The notes under the pieces were generated by a model. That model made no database searches. It saw only the letters and a program-made list of their open reading frames with translations, and was not told where the DNA came from. Source: an uncultured Phycisphaerae bacterium (GTDB lineage Bacteria; Planctomycetota; Phycisphaerae; UBA1845; PWPN01). Taken from it: 39,412 nucleotides of DNA. Made by a program: the position numbers and the translations under genes. Position 1 is the stretch's first letter, and each line of letters opens with the position of its first letter. Below are positions 21,402-29,095 of this stretch, one piece after another. The DNA lies in assembly GCA_938005315.1 (NCBI GenBank), contig CALLOB010000131.1:1-39412 (forward strand), in the 5' to 3' direction.

Positions 21402-22804
21402 ACCCGACGGCTCCGATCCCGCCCGTGCCTCGCGACATCGCCCTGCCGCTGCCGGCCGATGCTTTCCTCCTGCAGGCCGCGGCGGTGACGCTCTTCCTGG
21501 CCCACATCATCTTCGTGGCGATGATGTTCGGCGGCGCCGCCTTCGCCCTGGCCTGCGAGATCATCGGCCTGCGACGGCCGGCGTTCGACCGGCTGGCGCG
21601 GGCGATGCTGCCGACGGTGACGGTCAACAAGAGCCTGGCGGTGGTGCTGGGTGTCGGGCCGCTGCTGGTCGTGAACGTCCTGTATGCCGTCCATTTCTAC
21701 ACCGCCAACGCCCTGACCGGCCTGGCCTGGATCGGCATCGTGCCGCTGGTGAGCCTGGCTTTCCTGGCCGCCTATGCCTGGAAGTATTCGTGGGACGCGC
21801 TGGCCGGCCGCAAAGTCCTGCACATCGCCCTGGGCGTCGCGACGGTGGGCCTGTTCGCGGTGGTACCCCTGATCTTCCTGAGCAACATCAACCTGATGCT
21901 CTTTCCGCAGCGCTGGCCGGAGGTGCGCGGCTGGCTCTCGACGCTGGTGCTGCCCAACGTCCTGCCCCGCTACGCCCACTTCCTGGTGGCCGGCGTGCTG
22001 ACGGCCGCCCTGTTCATGCTGGGCTATCTGACCCGGGCGGGCTTCCCCCTGGAGACCGTCGCGCCGGGCTTCACCCGGCCGCAGTTGCGACGCGGGTTCT
22101 ACACCGTGGCCTTCGCCGCGGCGTTCCTTCAGCTGGGGGTCGGCACGCTGGTGCTGCTCACGCTGCCTGCCGTCGGCCTGAACGCCTTCATGATCGGCGT
22201 GATTCTGGCGGGCATGACCGGCGTGCTGGCGGCGCTGGGACTGATGTGGTGGGAGCTGCTGGCCGCCGACGTCCGCATCGGCCGGCTGTATGTGCCGGTG
22301 GTCGGCCTGCTGACGTTCACCGGCTGCTGCATGGGTTACGGGCGGCACCTGTACCGCGAAAACGCCCTGGCCGAGCACCGCCTGGCGATGGCCGAACGCA
22401 CCCGTGAGCACCTCTGGCAGGCCCAGGCCGCCGCCTGGCGCGCCGAACGCGGCGTGCGGCTCGACGCCGTCGACCTGCCGCCCGGCCAGCGGGTGTACCG
22501 CGACACCTGCAGCGCCTGCCACGCCCTCGACCATGTGCTGGTCGGCCCGCCGCTGACCGAGATCGCCGGGCTGTATCGCGACAACCCTCAGGGCATCGTC
22601 GCCTGGACGCGCTCCCCGGTGCGCAAGCGCCCCGGTTTCCCGGCCATGCCCGCCTTTCAGCTTCCTGCCGACCGGCTGGAGGCCGTGGCCCGCTACATGA
22701 TCGAGGCCGGCTCCGCCCCGGCCGCCACCGGCGGGAACTCGACCGCCCCGACGGATACCGCCCCCGCCGCAGGCGCCCCGGGCGATGCTTCCGCCGTCCG
22801 TTGA
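21398..22804 (+). CDS. CydA-like membrane cytochrome with a C-terminal cytochrome c domain (second of a pair)
   Basis: This 468-residue protein appears paralogous to its upstream neighbour. It has the same order of about nine helices, a His36 in the first helix (LFLAHIIFVAMMFGG), an LGVGPLLVVNVLY stretch that aligns with the neighbour's LTGVGIW region, and one c-type haem, CSACH at 371-375, almost the same distance from the start as in the partner. The GRQPW-like motif seen in the partner is not visible here, so the two halves may have specialised. The ATG overlaps the previous stop (ATGA) and AGAGGAAA precedes it, implying balanced synthesis of a heterodimer. A Thr/Ala/Pro tail ends the protein. 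Function is inferred only from the membrane and haem motifs. Confidence 0.78.
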   Translation: MNPTAPIPPVPRDIALPLPADAFLLQAAAVTLFLAHIIFVAMMFGGAAFALACEIIGLRRPAFDRLARAMLPTVTVNKSLAVVLGVGPLLVVNVLYAVHFYTANALTGLAWIGIVPLVSLAFLAAYAWKYSWDALAGRKVLHIALGVATVGLFAVVPLIFLSNINLMLFPQRWPEVRGWLSTLVLPNVLPRYAHFLVAGVLTAALFMLGYLTRAGFPLETVAPGFTRPQLRRGFYTVAFAAAFLQLGVGTLVLLTLPAVGLNAFMIGVILAGMTGVLAALGLMWWELLAADVRIGRLYVPVVGLLTFTGCCMGYGRHLYRENALAEHRLAMAERTREHLWQAQAAAWRAERGVRLDAVDLPPGQRVYRDTCSACHALDHVLVGPPLTEIAGLYRDNPQGIVAWTRSPVRKRPGFPAMPAFQLPADRLEAVARYMIEAGSAPAATGGNSTAPTDTAPAAGAPGDASAVR

Positions 22805-22875
22805 CCCTCAGGCCGCCGGCGACGACTCGACACCCCTTTGCGGGAGTCGCCCTTGCCCGGTCGCGTGCCGGCGGC

Positions 22876-22904
22876 TTGGTCCTCTCCGGAGGGTGTGGTA
22901 TATC
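22876..22904 (+). promoter_or_regulatory. Extended -10 promoter of the marC-family gene
   Basis: TTGGTC (22876-22881), a 17-base spacer and TATATC (22899-22904), with TG one base before the -10 box. The start would be near 22911, with a leader of about 32 bases, so the MarC-family gene is probably transcribed separately from the CydA-like pair. Confidence 0.5.
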
Positions 22905-22942
22905 GCCGGAAGCCGGACGGGGGCCGGTGCGGAAGACCGACC

Positions 22943-23536
22943 ATGACGATCGTCTCCACCGCGGTGCTGCTGTTTCTGGTCATGGACCCGCTGGGCAACG
23001 TCCCGCTGTTCGTGGTCGCCCTGCGCGATGTAGAACCCCGACGGCACGCCTGGATCGTGCTGCGCGAGATGGTGATCGCTCTGGCGGTGATGGTGCTTTT
23101 CCTGATGCTGGGCCGGCACGTGCTGGAGCTGTTCCACATCTCGATGCCGTCGCTGGGCATGGCCGGCGGCATCATCCTGTTCCTCATCGCGATCCGGATG
23201 ATTTTCCCGACCGGAGGGCCCCTCTTCGGCGAAACGCCCGGCGGCGAGCCTTTCATCGTGCCGCTGGCCATTCCGCTGGTGGCCGGGCCGTCGGCGCTGG
23301 TGACGCTGATGATCATCTCGACCAGGGACCCGGGCGGCTGGCCGCGCCACCTGGCGGCCCTGCTGGCGTCATGGCTGGTCTCGCTGGCCATCCTGGTGTC
23401 GTCGGCGCCGCTCAAGCGGCTGCTCGGCCAGCGCGTGCTCATCGCCACCGAGCGCCTGCTGGGCATGATTCTGACTGCGGTGGCGGTCCAGATGTTCGAG
23501 AACGGCTTCAGGCAGGCCTGGACCGCTGCCGGCTGA
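22943..23536 (+). CDS. MarC-family inner membrane protein
   Basis: The 197-residue protein has six hydrophobic helices and the duplicated pattern of the MarC/YhgN family. MDPLGNVPLFV in the first helix and IPLVAGPSALVTLMI in the middle carry the conserved Pro/Gly motifs, and LLGMILTAVAVQMFENGF is the final helix. MarC proteins were once linked to multiple antibiotic resistance, but that link was not upheld and the transported substrate is unknown. I chose the ATG at 22943 because the first helix starts directly after it; the open frame upstream is a Pro/Arg-rich leader that holds the promoter. It has a GGAAG about seven bases upstream of the start. Confidence 0.9.
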   Translation: MTIVSTAVLLFLVMDPLGNVPLFVVALRDVEPRRHAWIVLREMVIALAVMVLFLMLGRHVLELFHISMPSLGMAGGIILFLIAIRMIFPTGGPLFGETPGGEPFIVPLAIPLVAGPSALVTLMIISTRDPGGWPRHLAALLASWLVSLAILVSSAPLKRLLGQRVLIATERLLGMILTAVAVQMFENGFRQAWTAAG

Positions 23537-23579
23537 CAGCGGCGGCGCGGGGGCGCGAAATCAACCGCCGGCCGGCCCG

Positions 23580-23625
23580 AAAAAAGACATCGGGCGCCGG
23601 GGCGTTACCGCCGCCGACGCCCGAT
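23580..23625 (-). terminator. Intrinsic terminator after the LPP20-repeat/lipoprotein genes
   Basis: On the minus strand an 8-bp stem (ATCGGGCG paired with CGCCCGAT, arms 23589-23596 and 23618-23625) is followed by GTC and a run of six T (23585-23580). It lies 33 bases after the stop of the small lipoprotein gene. It also faces the MarC-family gene, which ends 43 bases away on the other side. Confidence 0.65.
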
Positions 23626-23657
23626 CGGTTCCAGGCCCGTCTCGCGCCGACCGGACC

Positions 23658-23819
23658 TCACTCGAGGACCGGCTCGCCCGGCGAAACCATCTGCGGTTCG
23701 GATTCCTCGACGCGCTCGGTCTTGTGCACCGTCCTGACCTCCGGGTCGCAGCCCGCGGCGGTCAGCAGCGTCATCGCCGGAAGGACCAGCATAGCGCCGG
23801 CCATCAGTAAGCGTGTCAT
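23658..23819 (-). CDS. Small lipoprotein (53 residues)
   Basis: A short gene with AAGGAG seven bases before its ATG. The product starts with MTRLLMAGAMLVLPAMTLL and a lipobox TAAGC, so after lipidation only about 29 residues remain: an acidic, unstructured-looking tail (CDPEVRTVHKTERVEESEPQ and on). It is 32 bases downstream of the LPP20-repeat protein gene and ends just before an intrinsic terminator, so it is the last gene of that unit. Its role is unknown; a partner of the repeat protein or of the CsgG-like lipoprotein at the outer membrane would be consistent with the context. Confidence 0.75.
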   Translation of the reverse strand: MTRLLMAGAMLVLPAMTLLTAAGCDPEVRTVHKTERVEESEPQMVSPGEPVLE

Positions 23820-23851
23820 GGATGCGCTCCTTGCGTTGTGCCTGATGAATC

Positions 23852-25174
23852 TCAACCCGCCGTCGAAAGTTTGGTCACCCGGAGGCGTTCGTGGATCACC
23901 TGCCAGACCTGCATGCCCGGCACGCTGACCGTGACCGTGGCCTCGCCGTCGGCAAACTCCGTCTTCTCGACCTGCGAACCGACCAGGATGCCCTCCAAGT
24001 GGGCGCGGATGTCGTCGTGCTCGGTCACGAAGTCGCGCACCGACGTGTCCGAGCTGATCATCAGGCCCTGGATGTGCTCCAGCAGCTTGCGCTTGGCGTC
24101 CAGCTCGGCAGCACGGATGGCCAGCAGCTTGCCCTGGGGCGTGTCGGCCTTGTCGGCCGGAGGCACGCCCTTGCCGGTCATGCGGATCGGCGCCTGCGCC
24201 CACTCCGGGAAACGCACGGAGGCCGTCTCGGCCACCTTGGCGATGAACTTCTGCGGCGGAATGCCCATGCCGGTGGCCTCGAAGGTCTGGGTCTTGATCG
24301 ACTCGGTCAGGTTGGTGATGTCCGTGCCGGTGACCCGGTCGCCCAGCACCCGGCGGGCGTGCAGCTCGCGAATCGTGCGGATGACCGATTCGACCGGCAC
24401 CTGCATGGTCACCTCCACGATCGGCTCGTCGTGGTGGTAATAGACCCGCACCTCCTTCTGGCCCACCAGCGTGCCCCGGGTGATGGCCTGGATCTGGTCC
24501 GACTCGGTGACGAAGTCGCGGACCAGCGTGTCGGAGGTCACCCGCAGGCCCTGGATCCGCTCGACCAGCTTGCGCATCGCGTCCACCTCGGCGGCCCGCT
24601 TGGCCATCAGCCGCCCCTGCGGACCGACCTGCTCCCACAGCGCCGGGATCGGCGGATCCGGCGGAACCGGCGGCCCGCCGAGCTGCTCGGCGACGCCGGC
24701 CGGCAGGTCCGGCGGCAGGTCCTCGCGCGGGGCGCCCATGCCGACCACGCGGATGACATCCTTGTTGAGCTTCTGCTTCATCGACTCGATGTCCTTGCCG
24801 GTCACCTTGTCGCCCTTGTAGTAGCGCTCGTGGATCTGCTTGAGCTCGGTGATGACCTTGGCCACCGTGACCTCCGCGGGCACCTCGCAGGACAAGTCCG
24901 AGTACCATTTGGGCTCGCCCAGCCGGACTCCCCGGATGAAGGCGTCCATGGCCGACTGGATCTGGTCGCTCTCGGCGACGAAGTCCTTGACGTAGGTGTC
25001 CGAGGTGATCTGCAGCCCGCGGATCGTCTCGGCCAGCTTGCGGTAGGCGTCGGCCTCGGCCGCCCGCTTGCTCAACAGCTTCTTCTGGGCATCCGCGGTG
25101 TTCACCTGCCCGAACGCCGGCAGCACCAGGCCGATCGCCACGGCCGCCCACGTCATCCTGCTCCATGCTTTCAT
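23852..25174 (-). CDS. Exported protein with three tandem LPP20-like domains
   Basis: The 440-residue protein starts with a Sec signal (MKAWSRMTWAAVAIGLVLPAFGQ) and then repeats the same domain three times, at about residues 30-150, 190-320 and 345-435. Each unit opens with a variant of KLLAxRAAExDAxRKLxExIxGLxITSDT, then V(R/K)DFV(T/A)E, a beta-hairpin and a strand such as VEVTMQVPVESVI. This layout, acting on phenotypes of FlgP-like and LPP20 lipoproteins, is typical of outer-membrane-associated beta proteins. It has no lipobox of its own. The ATG has AAGGAG about nine bases upstream. The third copy lacks the C-terminal VTGxDI segment of the first two. CsgG-like neighbour upstream suggests a shared envelope complex. 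Confidence 0.8.
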   Translation of the reverse strand: MKAWSRMTWAAVAIGLVLPAFGQVNTADAQKKLLSKRAAEADAYRKLAETIRGLQITSDTYVKDFVAESDQIQSAMDAFIRGVRLGEPKWYSDLSCEVPAEVTVAKVITELKQIHERYYKGDKVTGKDIESMKQKLNKDVIRVVGMGAPREDLPPDLPAGVAEQLGGPPVPPDPPIPALWEQVGPQGRLMAKRAAEVDAMRKLVERIQGLRVTSDTLVRDFVTESDQIQAITRGTLVGQKEVRVYYHHDEPIVEVTMQVPVESVIRTIRELHARRVLGDRVTGTDITNLTESIKTQTFEATGMGIPPQKFIAKVAETASVRFPEWAQAPIRMTGKGVPPADKADTPQGKLLAIRAAELDAKRKLLEHIQGLMISSDTSVRDFVTEHDDIRAHLEGILVGSQVEKTEFADGEATVTVSVPGMQVWQVIHERLRVTKLSTAG

Positions 25175-25485
25175 GTTCAGCTCTCCTTGGATGTGCTTCG
25201 GGAGGCGCTCAGCCTGCCCGAAGTGGTGACTGGTCCGGGCCGGGAACCCGACCCCGCTCGGACGGCACTTTTCTTCATCTGCCCGTGGTTCCGGTTTCCG
25301 GCACCCGGCCGCAGCCGGCCTCCGCCGGCGGCACACTCATCAGACACCACCGGCCGACCGGTGGTTGGCCTGTCACAGACCCGCCGCGCGCCGCCTGCGT
25401 GTCCACCAAGGCCCCGGCGTGCGGCCGTCCGCCACGCAACTTTATTTTTCACAAGCTTTTAAGGCCACGGTCCTGCGCCGTGCGG
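25175..25485 (-). other. Intergenic region between the CsgG-like and LPP20-repeat genes
   Basis: About 311 bases without a convincing gene. On the minus strand there is a weak 5-bp hairpin (CACGG/CCGTG) right after the CsgG-like stop and an unusually AT-rich patch at about 25440-25460 (TTGTGAAAAATAAAG), which could hold a promoter or UP-like element for the LPP20-repeat gene. I see no clear -35/-10 pair. Confidence 0.4.
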
Positions 25486-26574
25486 TTACTTCTTGTCCGC
25501 CTTGCGGATCCGGTCCATGTGGTCCTTGACGCGGTTTTTGGCCGCCAGGTACTTGCCCATGTCGTCCTCGTCCACGCCGCGCATCCCCGCGGCCTGCTGG
25601 TAGTACTTCAGAGCCCCGGACCAGTCCTTCATCAACTCGCTGCAGACGCCCATGGCGAAGACCGACTTGTGGTCCTCGGCGTCCTTGGCCACCGCGGCCT
25701 TGAAGAACTGCATGGCCGCCTCGAGATCGTCGGCCCGCATCGCCGCGATGCCCTTGGCGGAGTTTTCATCACTGCTGGACTGCAGCTCGTAGGCGTAGGT
25801 CACCTCGCACGGCACGAACATGGACACGAACTCGCGGGTCCCCTGTTCGACGAGGTTGCCAATGTACTCGTCCACCGGGTCCAGGTCCGCCTCGCCGGCG
25901 CTGCGGCCGAAGATCGGGCTGGGCTTCTTGCTGTCCATCTTGCGAAACGGCCGCGGGGCATACTCGAAGATGGCCTCGCCCGAACCGGCGTCGAGCATGC
26001 TGTACTTGCACTGCAGGGTCATGTTGCGGCTGATGGCGTCGGCCTCGCGGGCCCCGATGCCCGCCGAGCCCGCGCCCCATCCGTGGCCGGCCGCCGCCGC
26101 GATGTGCGTTAGGTCGAAGGTCGTCTTGGTGCTCTTCTTCACCTCGACCCGGATGTTCAGGTCGCTGGTGATCAGGGCCTGGACGTCCAGCAGTTTGGCG
26201 GCCTGGGCCGCAGCCCCGCCGGCGACCATGCCGCTCATTTTCATGTCCTGCTCGGCCAGGACCTTCTGCGTGTCGCGGCGCTTGGCCACGGTCAGCCTGC
26301 CGCCATGCCGCTCGGCGGCGTCCTTGATCATGCTTTCCATCAGGTCCGCGGAGATCTTGGCCCACTTTTTGGCCCGGTCGTCGTCCTCGCTGCCGTCCAC
26401 CTTCACGCCGGCGTCCAGGATGGCCACCGTGGTCAGTCCCTCAGGCAACTCCTTGGTCGGCTCCAGGACGTAGGTGATTGTGGCGTTATAGGTCTCCCTG
26501 GACGCACCGCACCCGACGATCATCGCTGCGACGGCCAGCGCGAGCATCAAACCGGCAGCTGACATTCTGTTCAT
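25486..26574 (-). CDS. CsgG-like lipoprotein with C-terminal TPR-like repeats
   Basis: The 362-residue protein has a lipoprotein signal (MNRMSAAGLMLALAVAAMIVGC, lipobox IVGC). Residues of about 35-230 follow the CsgG pattern: TTVAILDAGVKVDG, then TVAKRRDTQKVLAEQDMKMSG and KLLDVQALITSDLNI, close to the ERSxLxxILxEQxLxxSG and GAdylvtG steps of CsgG-type lipoproteins. CsgG forms the curli export pore; many relatives are only periplasmic partners, and the transmembrane-loop sequence needed for a pore is not clear here. Residues from about 285 carry helical pairs like TPR (AAMQFFKAAVAKDAEDHKSVFAMGV and LKYYQQA). AAGGAG lies eight bases before the ATG, and the promoter candidate at 26744-26775 is upstream. 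Confidence 0.72.
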   Translation of the reverse strand: MNRMSAAGLMLALAVAAMIVGCGASRETYNATITYVLEPTKELPEGLTTVAILDAGVKVDGSEDDDRAKKWAKISADLMESMIKDAAERHGGRLTVAKRRDTQKVLAEQDMKMSGMVAGGAAAQAAKLLDVQALITSDLNIRVEVKKSTKTTFDLTHIAAAAGHGWGAGSAGIGAREADAISRNMTLQCKYSMLDAGSGEAIFEYAPRPFRKMDSKKPSPIFGRSAGEADLDPVDEYIGNLVEQGTREFVSMFVPCEVTYAYELQSSSDENSAKGIAAMRADDLEAAMQFFKAAVAKDAEDHKSVFAMGVCSELMKDWSGALKYYQQAAGMRGVDEDDMGKYLAAKNRVKDHMDRIRKADKK

Positions 26575-27066
26575 GATCCTGACTCCTTCAAGGGGTGAGA
26601 CAAGCGGACACGCCAGCCATTCTGCGCCGGGCACCGCGCCGCCCGTCGCGGACATACGGGGCTTCGGGCCACGAGCCGGGCCGTCCCGCCTTCGCGGGCT
26701 TGGCCGCGTCGGGGCATTCAGTCCGTCGTGGTCCACCGCGGGGATTATAACTCCTATCGGAGGGAAGGGACGCAAACTTGCCTGCCATATAAATCCAACT
26801 CGCGCGACGGAAGGCCGTCATGGCGATTGGAGTCTCGAAACCCGCGCGGTTGCCAGTCCGCCGCCGGCGCGGCCGCCGGCCGCCTGAAGCCTCCGACCGC
26901 CCCCGAAGGGAACGCGGCCCGAACCGCAGGATCACCACATCGGCGGACCGCTCCAACGAGCCGGCTGGACTTGACCGCTCGCGGCGCTATATTGGCCGCC
27001 GGCTGCGGCGCTGCCCCCCGGACGTGTCGAACGCCACCGGCGCCGCCCGATCGCGGAGGAGAAGCC
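26575..27066 (+). other. Intergenic region between the CsgG-like gene and the symporter unit
   Basis: About 490 bases between divergent genes. A minus-strand TATAAT for the CsgG-like gene (26749-26744) and a plus-strand TATATT (26988-26993, with only a poor -35) are the visible signals; an upstream TTGACC (26971-26976) is too close (11 bases) to pair with the latter. The long open frames here have no codon bias or protein-like sequence and I do not call them genes. Confidence 0.45.
26744..26775 (-). promoter_or_regulatory. Possible promoter of the CsgG-like lipoprotein gene
   Basis: A consensus TATAAT on the minus strand (26749-26744) stands out in very GC-rich surroundings. The nearest -35-like box is TTGCGT (26775-26770), 20 bases away, which is longer than ideal. 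The start would be near 26737, with a leader of about 160 bases. Confidence 0.4.
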
Positions 27067-27144
27067 ATGTCCCGCCTGTCGCGCCTCGCCTGGATGGCCA
27101 TCGCCCTTTCGACAGGCCCGCTGACCGCCCCGGCGGACAGGTGA
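27067..27144 (+). CDS. Possible 25-codon leader ORF or gene remnant
   Basis: An ATG with a very strong ribosome site (GGAGGAGAAGCC before it) opens 25 codons that read like the start of a signal peptide (MSRLSRLAWMAIALSTG) and then stop with TGA, 16 bases before the start of the next small membrane protein. It could be a real small membrane peptide, a translated leader that sets expression of the symporter genes, or a remnant. Size alone makes the call uncertain; the ribosome site is better than those of many real genes in the window. Confidence 0.35.
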   Translation: MSRLSRLAWMAIALSTGPLTAPADR

Positions 27145-27160
27145 TCCGAAGAGGGGAAAG

Positions 27161-27448
27161 ATGCCGCACGAAACGACGGCCCGCGAACCGCATGACGACG
27201 GCCCCGGTAACGATCCCGGCGGCGGGCGCGTGCCGCCGTCCTGCGGTCCGGTCGAAAACCGCGACGCCGGCACGGATCCCGAATTCGGCGATCTGCTGCT
27301 GGTCGATCTGCTGCATCCGGACTGGCGAAACTTCTTCACCCGTTACCGCACCGACCTGGGCGGATTCGCGGTCGTCTCTCTGATCTGCATCTTCATCGTC
27401 GTGGCCACCCGCTGGCTGGCCATGATCGGCGCCGGGGCGGGGCGGTGA
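27161..27448 (+). CDS. Small single-helix protein coupled to the symporter
   Basis: The 95-residue protein has a soluble, Pro/Asp-rich N-terminal half and an amphipathic stretch (LLLVDLLHPDWRNFFTRYRTDLGG), then one helix of about 20 residues (FAVVSLICIFIVVATRWLAM). GAGGGGAAAG precedes the ATG. Its stop overlaps the GTG of the sodium:solute symporter gene (GTGA), so the two products are probably made in step. Small partner proteins are known for a few symporters of this superfamily (YhdT with PanF is an example), though this one does not resemble them by eye. A regulatory or stabilising subunit is the simplest guess. Confidence 0.7.
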   Translation: MPHETTAREPHDDGPGNDPGGGRVPPSCGPVENRDAGTDPEFGDLLLVDLLHPDWRNFFTRYRTDLGGFAVVSLICIFIVVATRWLAMIGAGAGR

Positions 27449-28932
27449 GCATGGCCCTGCACCCGCTGGACATCGCGGTACTGGCGGCCTATCTCGTGGC
27501 CATGCTGGTCATCGGCCTGGCCTGCGCGGGCGCCGTGAAGACCCAGAAGGACCTCTTCCTCGGCGGTCGCCGGTTCGGCAAGCTCCTGCTGACCTTTCAG
27601 ACCTTCGGCATCGGCACCCATTCCGAACAGGTCGTGGCCGTCGTCGGGCAATGCTACCGCAACGGGCTGTCCGGCATCTGGTGGCAGTTCATGTGGCTGT
27701 TCTGCACGCCGGTCTACTGGATGTCCCACACCCTGCTGCGCCGCATGCGGATCACGACAGCCGCCGACTACTGGGCCCAGCGTTTCTCCCCGGGCCTGGC
27801 CGCGCTCTCGGCGGTTTCAGGCCTTTTCCAGGTGACCTTCATGATCGCCACGCTGCTGAAGGCCATGGCCACGGTGGCCGACAGCGTCACCGGCGGGGAA
27901 ATCCCGCCGAACCTGGTCATTCCGATCGCTGCGGTGCTCTTCGTGTTCTACACGGTCGCCGGCGGGCTCTACGCCGCCACCATCACCGATCTGGTGCAGG
28001 GGGTTCTGACCATCCTGCTGTCGCTGCTGCTGCCCTACATCTTCGCCCGCACCGGAGGCATGGCCGGCCTGCATCAAATCCTCGATCCGTCGAGGTTCGC
28101 CTACACCATGCCCGGCGAGATGACCTGGTTCTACATCGCGGTACTCTCGATCAACAGCCTGGTGGGGGTCTACACCGGCCCGCACACCGTCACCAACGCC
28201 GGCTCAGGCCGCAACGAGTGGGACGTGCGCGTCGGGGTGATGGCCGGCACGCTGCTGAAGCGTTTTCTCACCGTGGCCTGGGCGTTCCTGGGCCTGGGGG
28301 CCCTGGCCCTGAACCCGGGGCTGGCGGATCACGAGCAGGCCTTCGGCGTGCTGGTCCGACAGCTGCTGCCGCCGGGACTGGTCGGCCTGATGGTCGCGGC
28401 CATCCTGGCCGGCTGTATGTCGGCCTGCGAGGCCCTGATGCTCGCCGGAGCCAGCCTGGTCACGCGAAATCTCTACGCCCCGCTGATTCCGGCACGCCCC
28501 GACCGCCACTATCTGGGCGTGGGCCGGGTGGCCTCGGTGGCCATCGTGGCGGTCTCCGTTGTCCTGGCCTATGAACTGGACAGCGTTCTGGACGGCCTCA
28601 AACACGTCTGGGCGGTCTGCGCCTTCATGGGCCTGGCCTGGTGGGGCGGCGTCATCTGGCCGCGGACCACCGCCGCGGCCGCCTGGGTCAGCACCGCGGT
28701 CACCGCCGTGATGTACCTGGGCACGCTGGTCTACAACCGCTGGGCGGCCGAACACGCAAGGCACGTTCTGCCCTTCGCCGAACAGTGCGCCTTATATCTG
28801 GCGTGCGGGCTGGCAGCCCTCGTCGTCACGAGTCTGCTGACGCGTCATCGCGACCCCGGTGCGGTCCGCCGGTTTTATCGCAAGATGCGCACGCCGCTGA
28901 CCCTGGCCAGCGAGTTCGACGCCGAGGAGTGA
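27445..28932 (+). CDS. Sodium:solute symporter family transporter
   Basis: The 495-residue protein has about 13 hydrophobic helices and the pattern of the SSS superfamily. Visible are DLFLGGRRFG in the first loop, GGLYAATITDLVQGVLTILL for the family signature, and the sixth-helix region that follows. It uses the sodium or proton gradient to import a small solute; the substrate cannot be read from the sequence. The GTG start overlaps the preceding stop, and the N-terminal sequence MSMALHPLDIAVLAAYLVAM fits the family's first helix; ATG two codons later is an alternative. The C-terminus ends in a charged tail (about residues 470-495). Confidence 0.9.
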   Translation: MSMALHPLDIAVLAAYLVAMLVIGLACAGAVKTQKDLFLGGRRFGKLLLTFQTFGIGTHSEQVVAVVGQCYRNGLSGIWWQFMWLFCTPVYWMSHTLLRRMRITTAADYWAQRFSPGLAALSAVSGLFQVTFMIATLLKAMATVADSVTGGEIPPNLVIPIAAVLFVFYTVAGGLYAATITDLVQGVLTILLSLLLPYIFARTGGMAGLHQILDPSRFAYTMPGEMTWFYIAVLSINSLVGVYTGPHTVTNAGSGRNEWDVRVGVMAGTLLKRFLTVAWAFLGLGALALNPGLADHEQAFGVLVRQLLPPGLVGLMVAAILAGCMSACEALMLAGASLVTRNLYAPLIPARPDRHYLGVGRVASVAIVAVSVVLAYELDSVLDGLKHVWAVCAFMGLAWWGGVIWPRTTAAAAWVSTAVTAVMYLGTLVYNRWAAEHARHVLPFAEQCALYLACGLAALVVTSLLTRHRDPGAVRRFYRKMRTPLTLASEFDAEE

Positions 28933-28979
28933 GTCGCCGGCCGGGCCCCGCCACGGGCCGCCGGGTGTTGCAGTCAGCC

Positions 28980-29008
28980 TTGCCTTTTCGCCGGCAGGCC
29001 GATAGGAT
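28980..29008 (+). promoter_or_regulatory. Promoter candidate of the GT39-type glycosyltransferase gene
   Basis: TTGCCT (28980-28985), a 17-base spacer and TAGGAT (29003-29008) give a start near 29015. That leaves about 80 bases before the ATG at 29096, and only about nine before an alternative in-frame ATG at 29024. Confidence 0.4.
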
Positions 29009-29095
29009 GCCCTTCGTTCTTCGATGAGCCGCGACCGAAGCCCGGCTCCCCGCTTCGAGTCGGACGCAGCCGCCGGGATCGCTGATGGAGCACTC

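Noticed and set aside
26971..26993. TTGACC and TATATT as a promoter for the symporter unit
   Set aside because: The spacing is only 11 bases, too short for a normal promoter; only the -10 box is kept as a weak hint.
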